Below are positions 1 to 6,240 of a stretch of DNA of 7,723 bases, one piece after another (the stretch's first letter is position 1; each line of letters starts with the position of its first letter). The position numbers and the translations under genes are program-made. Source of the DNA: Fimbriimonadia bacterium (GTDB taxonomy: Bacteria; Armatimonadota; Fimbriimonadia; Fimbriimonadales; Fimbriimonadaceae); assembly GCA_029824495.1 (NCBI GenBank), contig JALGXY010000412.1, positions 1 through 7,723 on the forward strand, given 5' to 3'. Under the pieces are notes generated by a model, which saw only the letters and a list, made by a program, of their open reading frames with translations, made no database searches and was not told the DNA's origin.

Positions 1-668
1 CTCACCGGCAGCGACGGCACCCAGGGAGACAAGGAGCCAGCCAACCCGACTGCTTCTCTCGCTGCCATCTCGATCATCGGGCCTGAGGTTGAAGGATGCT
101 TGACCCGCCCCATATAGCGGCCCAAACCGGTCTTGACAACAGCCGTCTTGATCCCCGGGAACTGCGCAGCAGCCTCATCGCAGCCTGCCTGGTCGCTCGA
201 CACCAGAACCAGAGGAACGCCACACTCGCCAGCGGCTGCGACAGACATCGCGATCTCGCCGGCCGGCATATCGTTGATGCTGAACCGGTGGACCGCGCCG
301 GAAATCGTGTGCTCCATGATCCCGCAAGCCGTGCCGGCCATCGCGTGGTAGCCGACAAGCATCATGCAGTCGAAGCCGCCATCGACCCCTTCTACCATGC
401 CGAGTTCGCCAGAACCAGAACCAGAGACCAGCTCGACGCCGGTTTCAAGCTCATCGATCAGCAGATTTTTGCCGCCGCCGTGCGAGTCTTTGATCAGGAT
501 TTCAGACGCACCAGCCGCACGGGCTCCGCGAATCGCGGCATTCACATCGTGGGTCATCATCCGCCGAGCAAACGCCCAGTCGTAATGTTCAGATCGAGGG
601 CCGCCAGCCTGGCCCCAGGTGACGACGCCGGTGACGCCTTCGATATCGGCGGAGATATAGACCTTCAT
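1..668 (-). CDS. M55-family D-aminopeptidase (DppA-like), C-terminus cut by window edge
   Basis: The first 222 residues of a zinc-dependent D-aminopeptidase of peptidase family M55, read leftwards and cut at position 1; the family is about 270 residues long, so about 50 are missing. The start is MKVYISADIEGVTG. The metal and catalytic residues known from Bacillus subtilis DppA all have counterparts: Asp8 and Glu10 in SADIEG, His63 in KDSHG, His108 in VGYHAMAGT, the proposed catalytic His120 in MEHTI, and Glu138 in MPAGE. The family's GLGRYMGR segment near residue 195 is also present. DppA forms a ring-shaped decamer and removes N-terminal D-amino acids such as D-Ala-D-Ala, probably for peptide or cell-wall recycling in the cytoplasm; the substrate here is inferred. 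The ATG shares ATGA with the stop of the upstream gene and has no Shine-Dalgarno, so translation is probably coupled. A Ser-Gly run (SGSGSG, residues 82-87) lies in a surface-type loop. Confidence 0.93.
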   Translation of the reverse strand, partial: MKVYISADIEGVTGVVTWGQAGGPRSEHYDWAFARRMMTHDVNAAIRGARAAGASEILIKDSHGGGKNLLIDELETGVELVSGSGSGELGMVEGVDGGFDCMMLVGYHAMAGTACGIMEHTISGAVHRFSINDMPAGEIAMSVAAAGECGVPLVLVSSDQAGCDEAAAQFPGIKTAVVKTGLGRYMGRVKHPSTSGPMIEMAAREAVGLAGSLSPWVPSLPV

Positions 669-1129
669 TCGCCCGATTGTACGGGCTCGACGTTCAGCTC
701 TTCCACTTTCCAGTCTTCAATTAGATAAAGGCGTGCAATTTTCAGGTGGAGTTTGGCCTTGCCGTTCTCAAACTCTGGGGTTCCGCTGAGAACCGTGTAC
801 TGCAGAGCCTGATCGTTCCGCGTCATGCGGCCAGATTCGTGCGGCTCAAGCGTGCCGAGGCTCTTGAGCTCGCCGAGCTCATCGCTCCACGCTGCCAGCT
901 TGCTGAAGTCGAAGTTCTTGTGAAACGGTCCGCTAGAGAGCGTTCTCAGCTCCTCTTCATCCCATGAGGTCATCACTGTCTCCGCAATGCTCTCCGCATG
1001 AGGCAGGGCATCAGCACGGATTTTCTTGTGCATGTCCTGCCAGAACCACCAGGTGCCGACGGCAGGAGTGAAGAAGAAAAAGCTGACGATGACAAAGATC
1101 GACCAGCGCGGCATCTTGGACTTTTTCAT
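665..1129 (-). CDS. Small membrane-anchored protein of unknown function, middle gene of the D-aminopeptidase operon
   Basis: A 154-residue protein that I do not recognise. A short basic N-terminus (KKSKMPR) precedes one hydrophobic aromatic-rich segment at about residues 9-30 (WSIFVIVSFFFF onward). The remaining 120 or so residues are hydrophilic and, by the positive-inside rule, probably extracytoplasmic. The tail has alternating strands (LQYTVLSG, KLHLKIARLYLIEDWKVEEL) after two amphipathic helices, a pattern like small cystatin- or NTF2-type folds; that resemblance is only a guess. I chose the ATG at 1129 over the longer frame opening at 1216 because it makes an exact ATGA overlap with the upstream stop, puts the basic residues right before the membrane segment, and mirrors the ATGA overlap at its own 3' end with the M55 gene. 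It is therefore most likely made in step with both neighbours and may work with them at the membrane. Confidence 0.8.
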   Translation of the reverse strand: MKKSKMPRWSIFVIVSFFFFTPAVGTWWFWQDMHKKIRADALPHAESIAETVMTSWDEEELRTLSSGPFHKNFDFSKLAAWSDELGELKSLGTLEPHESGRMTRNDQALQYTVLSGTPEFENGKAKLHLKIARLYLIEDWKVEELNVEPVQSGE

Positions 1130-1734
1130 GAGGGGCTGTTCTTGAGGGATTCCCATATCATCTGCTGGACCGGCCATGCTGCTGCCAATAAGCTTAGCTT
1201 GATCAGCGCCTTCCAACCGGTCTTAATCTTCCCGAGGGGCATTTTGATCACGAGATAGGCGATGTGCACCATCACACCGATCGTGCCTGCACTGTGAATC
1301 GGGCTGTTCGGCAGACCGCTCAAAGTGTACGGACCGGCAGCGACTGCCTCTATCGCCAGGGTCAGCTCCCACCAGATCAGACCGATGCCCGCGGCAGCCA
1401 ATGCAGACGGCACCCATGACCAGGGCACTTTCTTGCGCCAACGAATGATCCAGGCGACCACGGCCAGCAGAACCAGGGCATTGATCGCGATCCCAAATTT
1501 TTGGATCAATAGAACGTTCGGCTCTTTGTAGTAGTAGCCCATTGCCGAGTAGACACCTTGCGGCCGAGACATCGAGATGATGGTCGACGCGGTCAGGCCT
1601 GTCACTGCAAAGCTGTAGAGCCACTCCTGCCAGCCCGGTCCTTGGTAGGTCCAGCGATGAGCGGCGAGGCCCGAAAGGGGCAGGTCTTGTTGAGGCTGTG
1701 ACAATGTGGTTCTCGTGCGGTGTGCTTCAGCCAT
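1126..1734 (-). CDS. Multi-pass inner-membrane protein of unknown function, first gene of the operon
   Basis: A 202-residue hydrophobic protein with no family I can name. A polar N-terminus of about 35 residues is followed by probable membrane segments near residues 37-55, 77-97, 108-132, 149-166 and perhaps 176-195, giving four or five passes. A basic loop (RWRKKVPW, residues 98-105) and KIKTGWK (169-175) should face the cytoplasm. Acidic residues inside a predicted segment (WWELTLAIEA, residues 121-130) are unusual and could be functional. The ATG at 1734 is preferred: longer versions of the frame run through the divergent J-domain gene start and lack membrane-protein character. It has no Shine-Dalgarno. 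Its stop forms ATGA with the next gene, so it heads a coupled three-gene unit ending in the D-aminopeptidase. A transporter or membrane scaffold for peptide turnover is possible but unproven. Confidence 0.8.
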   Translation of the reverse strand: MAEAHRTRTTLSQPQQDLPLSGLAAHRWTYQGPGWQEWLYSFAVTGLTASTIISMSRPQGVYSAMGYYYKEPNVLLIQKFGIAINALVLLAVVAWIIRWRKKVPWSWVPSALAAAGIGLIWWELTLAIEAVAAGPYTLSGLPNSPIHSAGTIGVMVHIAYLVIKMPLGKIKTGWKALIKLSLLAAAWPVQQMIWESLKNSPS

Positions 1735-1777
1735 TCTGAACGATGCCGAAAGGCTCAGGCAGGATCGTTCGATTCTC

Positions 1778-1783
1778 CATAAT
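1778..1783 (+). promoter_or_regulatory. Candidate -10 box (CATAAT) for the J-domain/WD40 gene
   Basis: CATAAT matches the sigma-70 -10 consensus at five of six positions and ends 11 nt before the TTG start at 1795, so transcription would begin roughly five nucleotides ahead of the start codon. No good -35 is visible. It lies in the 60-bp spacer (1735-1794) between two divergent genes, which must also hold the promoter of the leftward membrane-protein operon; I could not pick that one out with confidence. Confidence 0.4.
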
Positions 1784-1794
1784 TCAGCGTAGCC

Positions 1795-2958
1795 TTGCCG
1801 ACTCACTACGACGTCCTCGGGGTAATCCCTCAATCCCAACCAGAAGAGGTTCGTGCCGCTTACAGAAAGCTGGCCCGAGCCTATCACCCAGACGTCAGTC
1901 CGGACCCTGCCGCGCACGAGCGCATGGCGCAGATCAACATCGCCTTCGAGGTCTTGATCGACCCGGTCCGCCGCATGGAATATGACGCGTCGATCGGCAA
2001 CTCACCGTTTTCTGAACCTGAGCAGGTCAAGCAGGATTCAAGCGCACCCGACTCTGTAAGAGCCCGTGTTCTCTTCCGACATACCGATCACCGAACACCG
2101 GTCTATGGCATTGCCCACGACAGACGGACCGGACGCCTGATCACCAGCTCGTTCGACAACGAGATCCTCTGGTGGGGTCGCGGAACACAAGAGGTTGAGA
2201 GCCGACGCAAGCTCGAAGGCGGCGTTGTCAGCACGATTCAGGCCGCCCCGAAAGGGCTGTTGATCGCAGCCGGCTCTACAGAGCAGTCACTCACCTGTTG
2301 GCGGGTCCACGAAGGGCGTCCTCGATCTTGGCGAAAGACTCCAAAAGAGTGGATTGTCTGCCTCGCGGCTTCTCCAGACGGACAGAGCCTTGCGCTTGGT
2401 CATGTCAGCAACTCGATTCGTGTTGTCAGCACGGAATCGGGCCAGGTGCGCTGGCAGGGCAGCGAGCATGATGAGTCGGTCACCTCGGTCGCCTGGTCGC
2501 CGGATGGTTCTTTCCTGGCTACGGGCAGCGCCGACGCGACGGTCAAGATCTGGTGTGGAGCGACCGGCCGCTGTCTCCATACGATTGAGAGAATTCGAAG
2601 CGCTGTCAACTCGCTGACCTTCAGCGATGACGGTCAGTTCCTCGCTGCAGCGGGCGTCGACCTTTCGATCCGTGTCTTCTCGATGAAGGACATGGAGCTG
2701 AGGCAGACCTTCTTCGGTCACAACAAGCCGATCGAAGACCTGGCGTTTCATCCTGGCGGCTGGCTTCTGGCCAGCGTCTGCCGACAGGGCAGCGTAGGGC
2801 TTTGGAACGTCCAGCACGGCATCGGCCACGGCCGAATCGAAGCCTCTCACCAGCCGATCTCCACGATCGGATTCAGCCCGGACGGATCTCAGATGATCAC
2901 CGGCGGTCTGGACAAGGTTCTGCGCATCTGGGATCTTCGACTTCCGGCCCGCGTTTGA
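1795..2958 (+). CDS. J-domain protein fused to a seven-repeat WD40 beta-propeller
   Basis: 387 residues. Residues 1-68 are a J domain (HYDVLGV start, helix II RKLARAY, catalytic HPD at 31-33, helix III-IV ending in RRMEYDASIG), which stimulates the ATPase of a DnaK/Hsp70 partner. A 25-residue polar linker follows, then seven WD40-type repeats at about 96-127, 142-169, 185-212, 225-253, 268-295, 309-337 and 352-379. Repeats 4, 5 and 7 are the most canonical (VTSVAWSPDGSFLATGSAD...VKIW); 1-3 are degenerate. Seven blades can close a complete propeller, a typical protein-binding platform. There are no DnaJ Gly/Phe or zinc-finger regions, so it is a specialised (class C) J protein that likely brings Hsp70 to particular clients. 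No signal peptide: cytoplasmic. TTG is the only usable start, because an in-frame TAA stands at 1780-1782. No Shine-Dalgarno is seen. Confidence 0.9.
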   Translation: MPTHYDVLGVIPQSQPEEVRAAYRKLARAYHPDVSPDPAAHERMAQINIAFEVLIDPVRRMEYDASIGNSPFSEPEQVKQDSSAPDSVRARVLFRHTDHRTPVYGIAHDRRTGRLITSSFDNEILWWGRGTQEVESRRKLEGGVVSTIQAAPKGLLIAAGSTEQSLTCWRVHEGRPRSWRKTPKEWIVCLAASPDGQSLALGHVSNSIRVVSTESGQVRWQGSEHDESVTSVAWSPDGSFLATGSADATVKIWCGATGRCLHTIERIRSAVNSLTFSDDGQFLAAAGVDLSIRVFSMKDMELRQTFFGHNKPIEDLAFHPGGWLLASVCRQGSVGLWNVQHGIGHGRIEASHQPISTIGFSPDGSQMITGGLDKVLRIWDLRLPARV

Positions 2959-2959
2959 G

Positions 2960-2965
2960 TAGACT
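2960..2965 (+). promoter_or_regulatory. Candidate -10 box (TAGACT) giving a leaderless mRNA
   Basis: TAGACT ends exactly six nucleotides before the ATG at 2972, the distance at which transcription would start on the A of the start codon. It lies just after the stop of the J-domain/WD40 gene. A loose -35-like TTCGAC is at 2936-2941, 18 bp upstream. The hydrolase may thus have its own promoter despite standing 13 bp behind its neighbour. Confidence 0.45.
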
Positions 2966-2971
2966 CAACCT

Positions 2972-3721
2972 ATGCTGGCTGCATTGGCTGCTGGGTTGAT
3001 CATGAGCCCAACCACCGCTTCGATCTCCGTCGTTTCGTACAACATTCACCATGGTCGCGGCAGCGATGGCGTGATCGACCTTCCACGGATCGCCAAGGTC
3101 TATTCCGGTCGAAACCCCACCGTTGTCGGGCTGCAGGAGGTCGATCAGGACACCGGCCGCTCTGGCGGGCTCAAAGAATCAGATGAGCTCGGACGGCTTG
3201 CGGGAATGAAGTCGATCTTTGCCGAAGCGATGCCTTATGATGGCGGCCAGTACGGCGAAGGCCTGCTTGCAGGCGGCACAGTCCTCCAATCTGGCGGAAT
3301 CAAACTGCCGGCTCCTGCCGGCAAAGAGCCCCGTTCAGCGGCCTGCGCGAAAATCGAACTCGACGGGCTTCGTTTTTGGGTCTTCACCACCCACCTCGAT
3401 CACACGAGTGATTCGGTTCGGGGACTGCAGGTCAAAGCCCTTTCCAAACTGATCGATGAAATGGCTGGGGATGAACCTGCGATCGTGATGGGCGATTTCA
3501 ACATGCGCCCCGAAACCGAGGCGTGGGGTGATTGGTTCGATCACTGGACCAGCACAGTCGTTGGCCCGACCTACCCTTCGGAAAAGCCGGATCGTCAGAT
3601 CGACTACATCTTTGTGCGGCCAGCGAATCGATGGAGCTGGAACAATGCCTGGATCGGCGACGAGCCGGTCGCTTCGGACCACGCACCAATCGGAGTCAAT
3701 CTGACCCTCAGTTCGAGCTGA
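2972..3721 (+). CDS. Endonuclease/exonuclease/phosphatase (EEP) family metal-dependent hydrolase
   Basis: A 249-residue Mg2+-dependent phosphoesterase of the DNase I/exonuclease III fold. All family catalytic motifs are present: Asn24 in SYNIHHG, Glu56 in LQEVD, His142 in TTHLDH, Asp176 and Asn178 in GDFNMRP, Asp212 in RQIDYIF, and Asp237-His238 in ASDHAPI. Members cleave DNA, RNA, inositol phosphates, sphingomyelin or other phosphodiesters, and the sequence does not settle which. The QIDYIF plus SDHAPI pattern is like small secreted or lipid/phosphodiester-active members rather than the AP endonucleases. With the ATG at 2972 the first 17 residues (LAALAAGLIMSPTTAS) look like a short signal peptide without a basic start; with the alternative ATG at 3002 it would be cytoplasmic. 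I prefer 2972 because of the -10 box six bases ahead. The 3' end overlaps the opposing Lon-domain gene by 14 bp. Confidence 0.9.
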   Translation: MLAALAAGLIMSPTTASISVVSYNIHHGRGSDGVIDLPRIAKVYSGRNPTVVGLQEVDQDTGRSGGLKESDELGRLAGMKSIFAEAMPYDGGQYGEGLLAGGTVLQSGGIKLPAPAGKEPRSAACAKIELDGLRFWVFTTHLDHTSDSVRGLQVKALSKLIDEMAGDEPAIVMGDFNMRPETEAWGDWFDHWTSTVVGPTYPSEKPDRQIDYIFVRPANRWSWNNAWIGDEPVASDHAPIGVNLTLSSS

Positions 3722-4376
3722 CATCGCGCAGCAGTTCTGCCGCGCTGGCCCGAGTTGCGCTCGATTCTGACCCGGTCATGGTCTGCTCTTCGAGCAGAGG
3801 GATCATCTCAGCGAGTCGTTCGAGCGTATCGGTCGTTTCGAGCAGAAGCTGCTTGCGTCGCGAATCGACGTTCAAGAGCCCGGCCACCAGAAACGAAAGT
3901 GTAAATGGGTCGCTGGGCAGCTTGATGCCAGAGACCTTAAGGTCGAGGCCAGAGAAACAGCTCTGAATATAATTCTCCGCTGCCTCTTTTGCCCGGCTGG
4001 AAAGCGCCCAGCCTCTCGGAGACTCTTCAGGAAGCACTTCACTGACAGGCTCTACTCGCCCGGTGAGAATCGTCTGGCTGTCTTCAAATCTGCGAACTCT
4101 GAATCGCGAGCCGCCACGGATCGTTGCTCCGATCTGACCGTCTGGATGATGCTCGATGTTAAGCACCTCAGCAAGAGTGCCGACCAGGTAGGTGTCGCCG
4201 ATCGCCACGCCCTGCTCTTCCCGTCTTAAAACGACACCAAATCGACGGCTTTCCCTTTGGCATTCAGCCACCATTTTCGCCTGCTGCTCATCGGCAACGT
4301 GGATCATCAGTTTCGCATGGGGAAACAGCACGGTATTGAGAGGATAGAGAGGCAGTTCGTGCAGCTCCGCGGACAT
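3708..4376 (-). CDS. Stand-alone Lon N-terminal (substrate-binding) domain protein
   Basis: 222 residues that match only the N-terminal domain of Lon protease (the LON/PF02190 type), without the AAA+ ATPase or the Ser-Lys protease part. The diagnostic opening is LPLYPLNTVLFP (residues 8-19); further family traits are GVVL at 47-50, GTLAEV at 66-71 followed by IGATIRGGSRFRV, and a helical C-terminal half. Such free-standing proteins are widespread in bacteria and are thought to bind proteins or peptides; their role is not established. The usual HIFEPRY motif after the first strands is replaced by MIHVADEQQAKM, so this copy is divergent at its best conserved surface. The start at ATG 4376 is fixed by a perfect TATAAT six bases upstream. 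It is convergent with the EEP hydrolase and divergent from the histidine kinase. Confidence 0.88.
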   Translation of the reverse strand: MSAELHELPLYPLNTVLFPHAKLMIHVADEQQAKMVAECQRESRRFGVVLRREEQGVAIGDTYLVGTLAEVLNIEHHPDGQIGATIRGGSRFRVRRFEDSQTILTGRVEPVSEVLPEESPRGWALSSRAKEAAENYIQSCFSGLDLKVSGIKLPSDPFTLSFLVAGLLNVDSRRKQLLLETTDTLERLAEMIPLLEEQTMTGSESSATRASAAELLRDVSSN

Positions 4377-4382
4377 TGTCTT

Positions 4383-4388
4383 ATTATA
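4383..4388 (-). promoter_or_regulatory. Perfect -10 box (TATAAT) for a leaderless Lon-domain mRNA
   Basis: On the minus strand TATAAT is followed by six bases (AAGACA) and then the ATG at 4376. This places the expected transcription start on or beside the start codon, and there is no room for a Shine-Dalgarno. No convincing -35 is seen at the usual distance; TTGCTG at 4414-4419 is too far (25 bp). Confidence 0.65.
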
Positions 4389-4533
4389 GGCAATCCTCGG
4401 GGTTTCGCTGGTTCAGCAAGAGAATCGAAACAATCCCTGGGATGGGAAGTCCAACAAGGTATTCTGCGCGTCGGTTCAGGTTCAGACAGCACTTGTATGA
4501 ATCAAATTTTTTGAGCCGACTTGAAACGATCTG
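4389..4533. other. Divergent intergenic spacer with repeated GGTTCAG words
   Basis: The non-coding stretch between the Lon-domain gene and the histidine kinase. GGTTCAG occurs at 4410-4416 and twice in overlapping tandem at 4473-4485, all on the plus strand. A weak -10-like TATGAA (4496-4501) could serve the kinase, followed by a small palindrome TCAAA-TTT-TTTGA (4502-4514). No Shine-Dalgarno precedes the kinase ATG. Short open frames crossing here have no protein-like composition. Confidence 0.35.
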
Positions 4534-6240
4534 ATGGGAACTCCAGACGACATCAAAAAGAAGATCAGCGATCTTGAAGCTCAGCTCTCAGAGCTGAAGA
4601 CTCAATCGAAGAAAGAAAAGGGCTCAGGCAGCCCAGCGGCCCCTTCGCCCGACGAACCGGACGCCAACGCTGAGATTCCCGTCATCGTAGACGGCACTTC
4701 GACCCTCAAACGACTGGTTCAGCGAATCGCCATGATTCTGCAGGCCGGCACTGTCGTGGTCATGTTCTTCGATCAAGAAGACGGCGAGCTGCGCGGCATC
4801 GAACCTGCTTACGGAGTCGATCCAGCAACCCTGAAGAAGTTCAAGGTGCGAGCCACACACGGTGTTTCAGGCCAGGTATTCCGAGACGGTGAGCCGTGTG
4901 TCTATCACAACGCAGAAACCGATCCTCGAACCAAGAAGGATATGGTCTCAATGCTCAAGGTGCAGAACGGCATCGCTGTTCCGTTGATTCTTGAGAGGCG
5001 AGACGAAGAGAACCGTGTTGTCGAGCGCACCTCAATCGGTGTTCTTCACGCTATGAACAAGCGTCATGGCGAAGACTTTAACGATGAGGATGTTCGCCTG
5101 CTTGAGCGCATGGCACGAAACGTCGGCTCCATCATCTCAAACCTTGAGCTCTACCGAGAGCTTCAGAAAGAGAAAGAGGAGCTCCTTCAGACATTCGAGT
5201 CGCTCACTTCGGGTCTCATGCTCGTTTCGCCAGAGGGCAAGGTCAACCAGATCAACGCGATGGCTCGAGCCATGTTCGACCTTCCCAAGGATGTCGTAGG
5301 CACCGTTGCTGCTGAGTCGATTCAGGACGAGCAGGTCGATGAGATGATCCTGGCTGGGCTGGACGGCAAGGAGCCTGTCCCGATCGAACTGACGAAAGTA
5401 ATCGGCGGTCAGGAGCGCATCTACAGCGTCCAGGGCGCCTCGGTCAGAAATGAAGACGGCCGAACCCTTGGCTACGTGATGATCTTCAATGATCTGACCG
5501 AGCAGAAAAACCTCGATCGGATGAAGAGCGCGTTTGTCGCGATGGCTTCACACGAGCTGCGAACACCATTGACTGCGATCAAAGGCTTCGTCAGCACCCT
5601 GCTGATGGACGATGGATTCTCGAAAGAGGAGCAGACGGAGTTCCACACGATCATCGACCAGGAATGTGATCGACTTCGGCGCCTGATCGACGATCTGCTG
5701 AACACAGCTCGAATCGAGGCCAACGAAAGCCTTGCACCGAACTACTCACAGTTCCAGCTGCGACCGCTGCTTGAGAAGGTTCTGGTTATTCAGAAGCAGT
5801 CGACCGACAAGCATTCGCTGTACCTCGATGCTCAGGACAACATCCCTGAGACTCTGATTGGCGACGAGGACAAGGTTGACCAGATCCTGACCAACCTCTT
5901 GAACAATGCGATCAAGTACTCGCCTGGTGGTGGAGATATCATTCTTCATGCCCGAATCGACGACGATCCGCTCTTCCTGAGGCTCGGTGTTGAAGACCAA
6001 GGTCTTGGCATCCCCAAAGATCATCTTGGAAAAGTTTTCCAGAAGTTCCATCGGGTCAACAACGAGGACAACCGAAGAATCTACGGCACCGGCCTCGGCC
6101 TCTTCTTGGTCCAGCACCTGGTCGAACAGGTTCACCTGGGCAAGATCTGGGTCGAATCTGAAGTCGGCGTCGGCTCCACCTTCTGGGTGAAGCTGCCGCT
6201 GCAGCTCGATATCGAAAAAGCAAAAGAGGTAAATCAATAG
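4534..6240 (+). CDS. Soluble GAF-PAS sensor histidine kinase
   Basis: 568 residues, no membrane segment or signal peptide, so a cytoplasmic sensor. In order: a charged coiled coil (7-29); a Pro/Ala/Asp-rich linker (30-47); a GAF domain (about 55-205, with GVSGQVF and IGVLHAMNK); a linking coiled coil RELQKEKEELLQTF (207-220); a PAS domain (about 216-322, SGLMLVSPEGKV to IFNDLTEQ); the dimerisation/phosphoacceptor helix with SHELRTPLTAIKGF, His340 being the phosphorylation site and the ExxT after it typical of kinases that also dephosphorylate their partner; and the ATP-binding domain with N box NLLNNAIKYS (454-463), G1 DQGLGIP (488-494), F box FQKFHR and G2 GTGLGL (518-523). It is closest in type to WalK/PhoR/ResE kinases. 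No response regulator lies in the window, so its partner is elsewhere. The stop overlaps the start of the HAD gene. Confidence 0.95.
   Translation: MGTPDDIKKKISDLEAQLSELKTQSKKEKGSGSPAAPSPDEPDANAEIPVIVDGTSTLKRLVQRIAMILQAGTVVVMFFDQEDGELRGIEPAYGVDPATLKKFKVRATHGVSGQVFRDGEPCVYHNAETDPRTKKDMVSMLKVQNGIAVPLILERRDEENRVVERTSIGVLHAMNKRHGEDFNDEDVRLLERMARNVGSIISNLELYRELQKEKEELLQTFESLTSGLMLVSPEGKVNQINAMARAMFDLPKDVVGTVAAESIQDEQVDEMILAGLDGKEPVPIELTKVIGGQERIYSVQGASVRNEDGRTLGYVMIFNDLTEQKNLDRMKSAFVAMASHELRTPLTAIKGFVSTLLMDDGFSKEEQTEFHTIIDQECDRLRRLIDDLLNTARIEANESLAPNYSQFQLRPLLEKVLVIQKQSTDKHSLYLDAQDNIPETLIGDEDKVDQILTNLLNNAIKYSPGGGDIILHARIDDDPLFLRLGVEDQGLGIPKDHLGKVFQKFHRVNNEDNRRIYGTGLGLFLVQHLVEQVHLGKIWVESEVGVGSTFWVKLPLQLDIEKAKEVNQ
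6225..6230 (+). promoter_or_regulatory. Ribosome binding site (AGAGGT) supporting an ATA start
   Basis: AGAGGT lies inside the last codons of the kinase gene, with six bases between it and ATA at 6237. It is the only clear Shine-Dalgarno in front of a gene in this window. It stands exactly where it would serve the HAD gene, whose frame has no ATG, GTG or TTG before the catalytic motif. Confidence 0.65.

Noticed and set aside
411..432. Short tandem of TCTGGT (minus strand) encoding SGSGSG in the M55 protein
   Set aside because: Only about three units, in frame, in a loop where the family varies; no sign of slippage-based regulation.
96..728. A 210-codon plus-strand open frame opposite the left-edge gene
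   Set aside because: It is the antisense of the M55 D-aminopeptidase, whose minus-strand translation has all catalytic motifs; the plus-strand product has a scrambled composition and no motif.
1129..1216. Longer N-terminus for the small anchored protein (start at 1216)
   Set aside because: The extra residues are antisense-like overlap with the upstream gene's end; ATG 1129 gives an exact ATGA junction and the correct membrane-anchor layout.
2287..2850. A 187-codon minus-strand open frame inside the WD40 region
   Set aside because: Shadow of the repeat-bearing plus-strand frame; arginine-rich and without recognisable folds.
4502..4514. Palindrome TCAAA-TTT-TTTGA upstream of the kinase
   Set aside because: Five-base AT-rich arms are too short to tell from chance; not proposed as an operator or terminator.
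5746..6237. A 163-codon minus-strand open frame inside the kinase ATP-binding domain
   Set aside because: Shadow of a strongly conserved plus-strand domain with N, G1 and G2 boxes.
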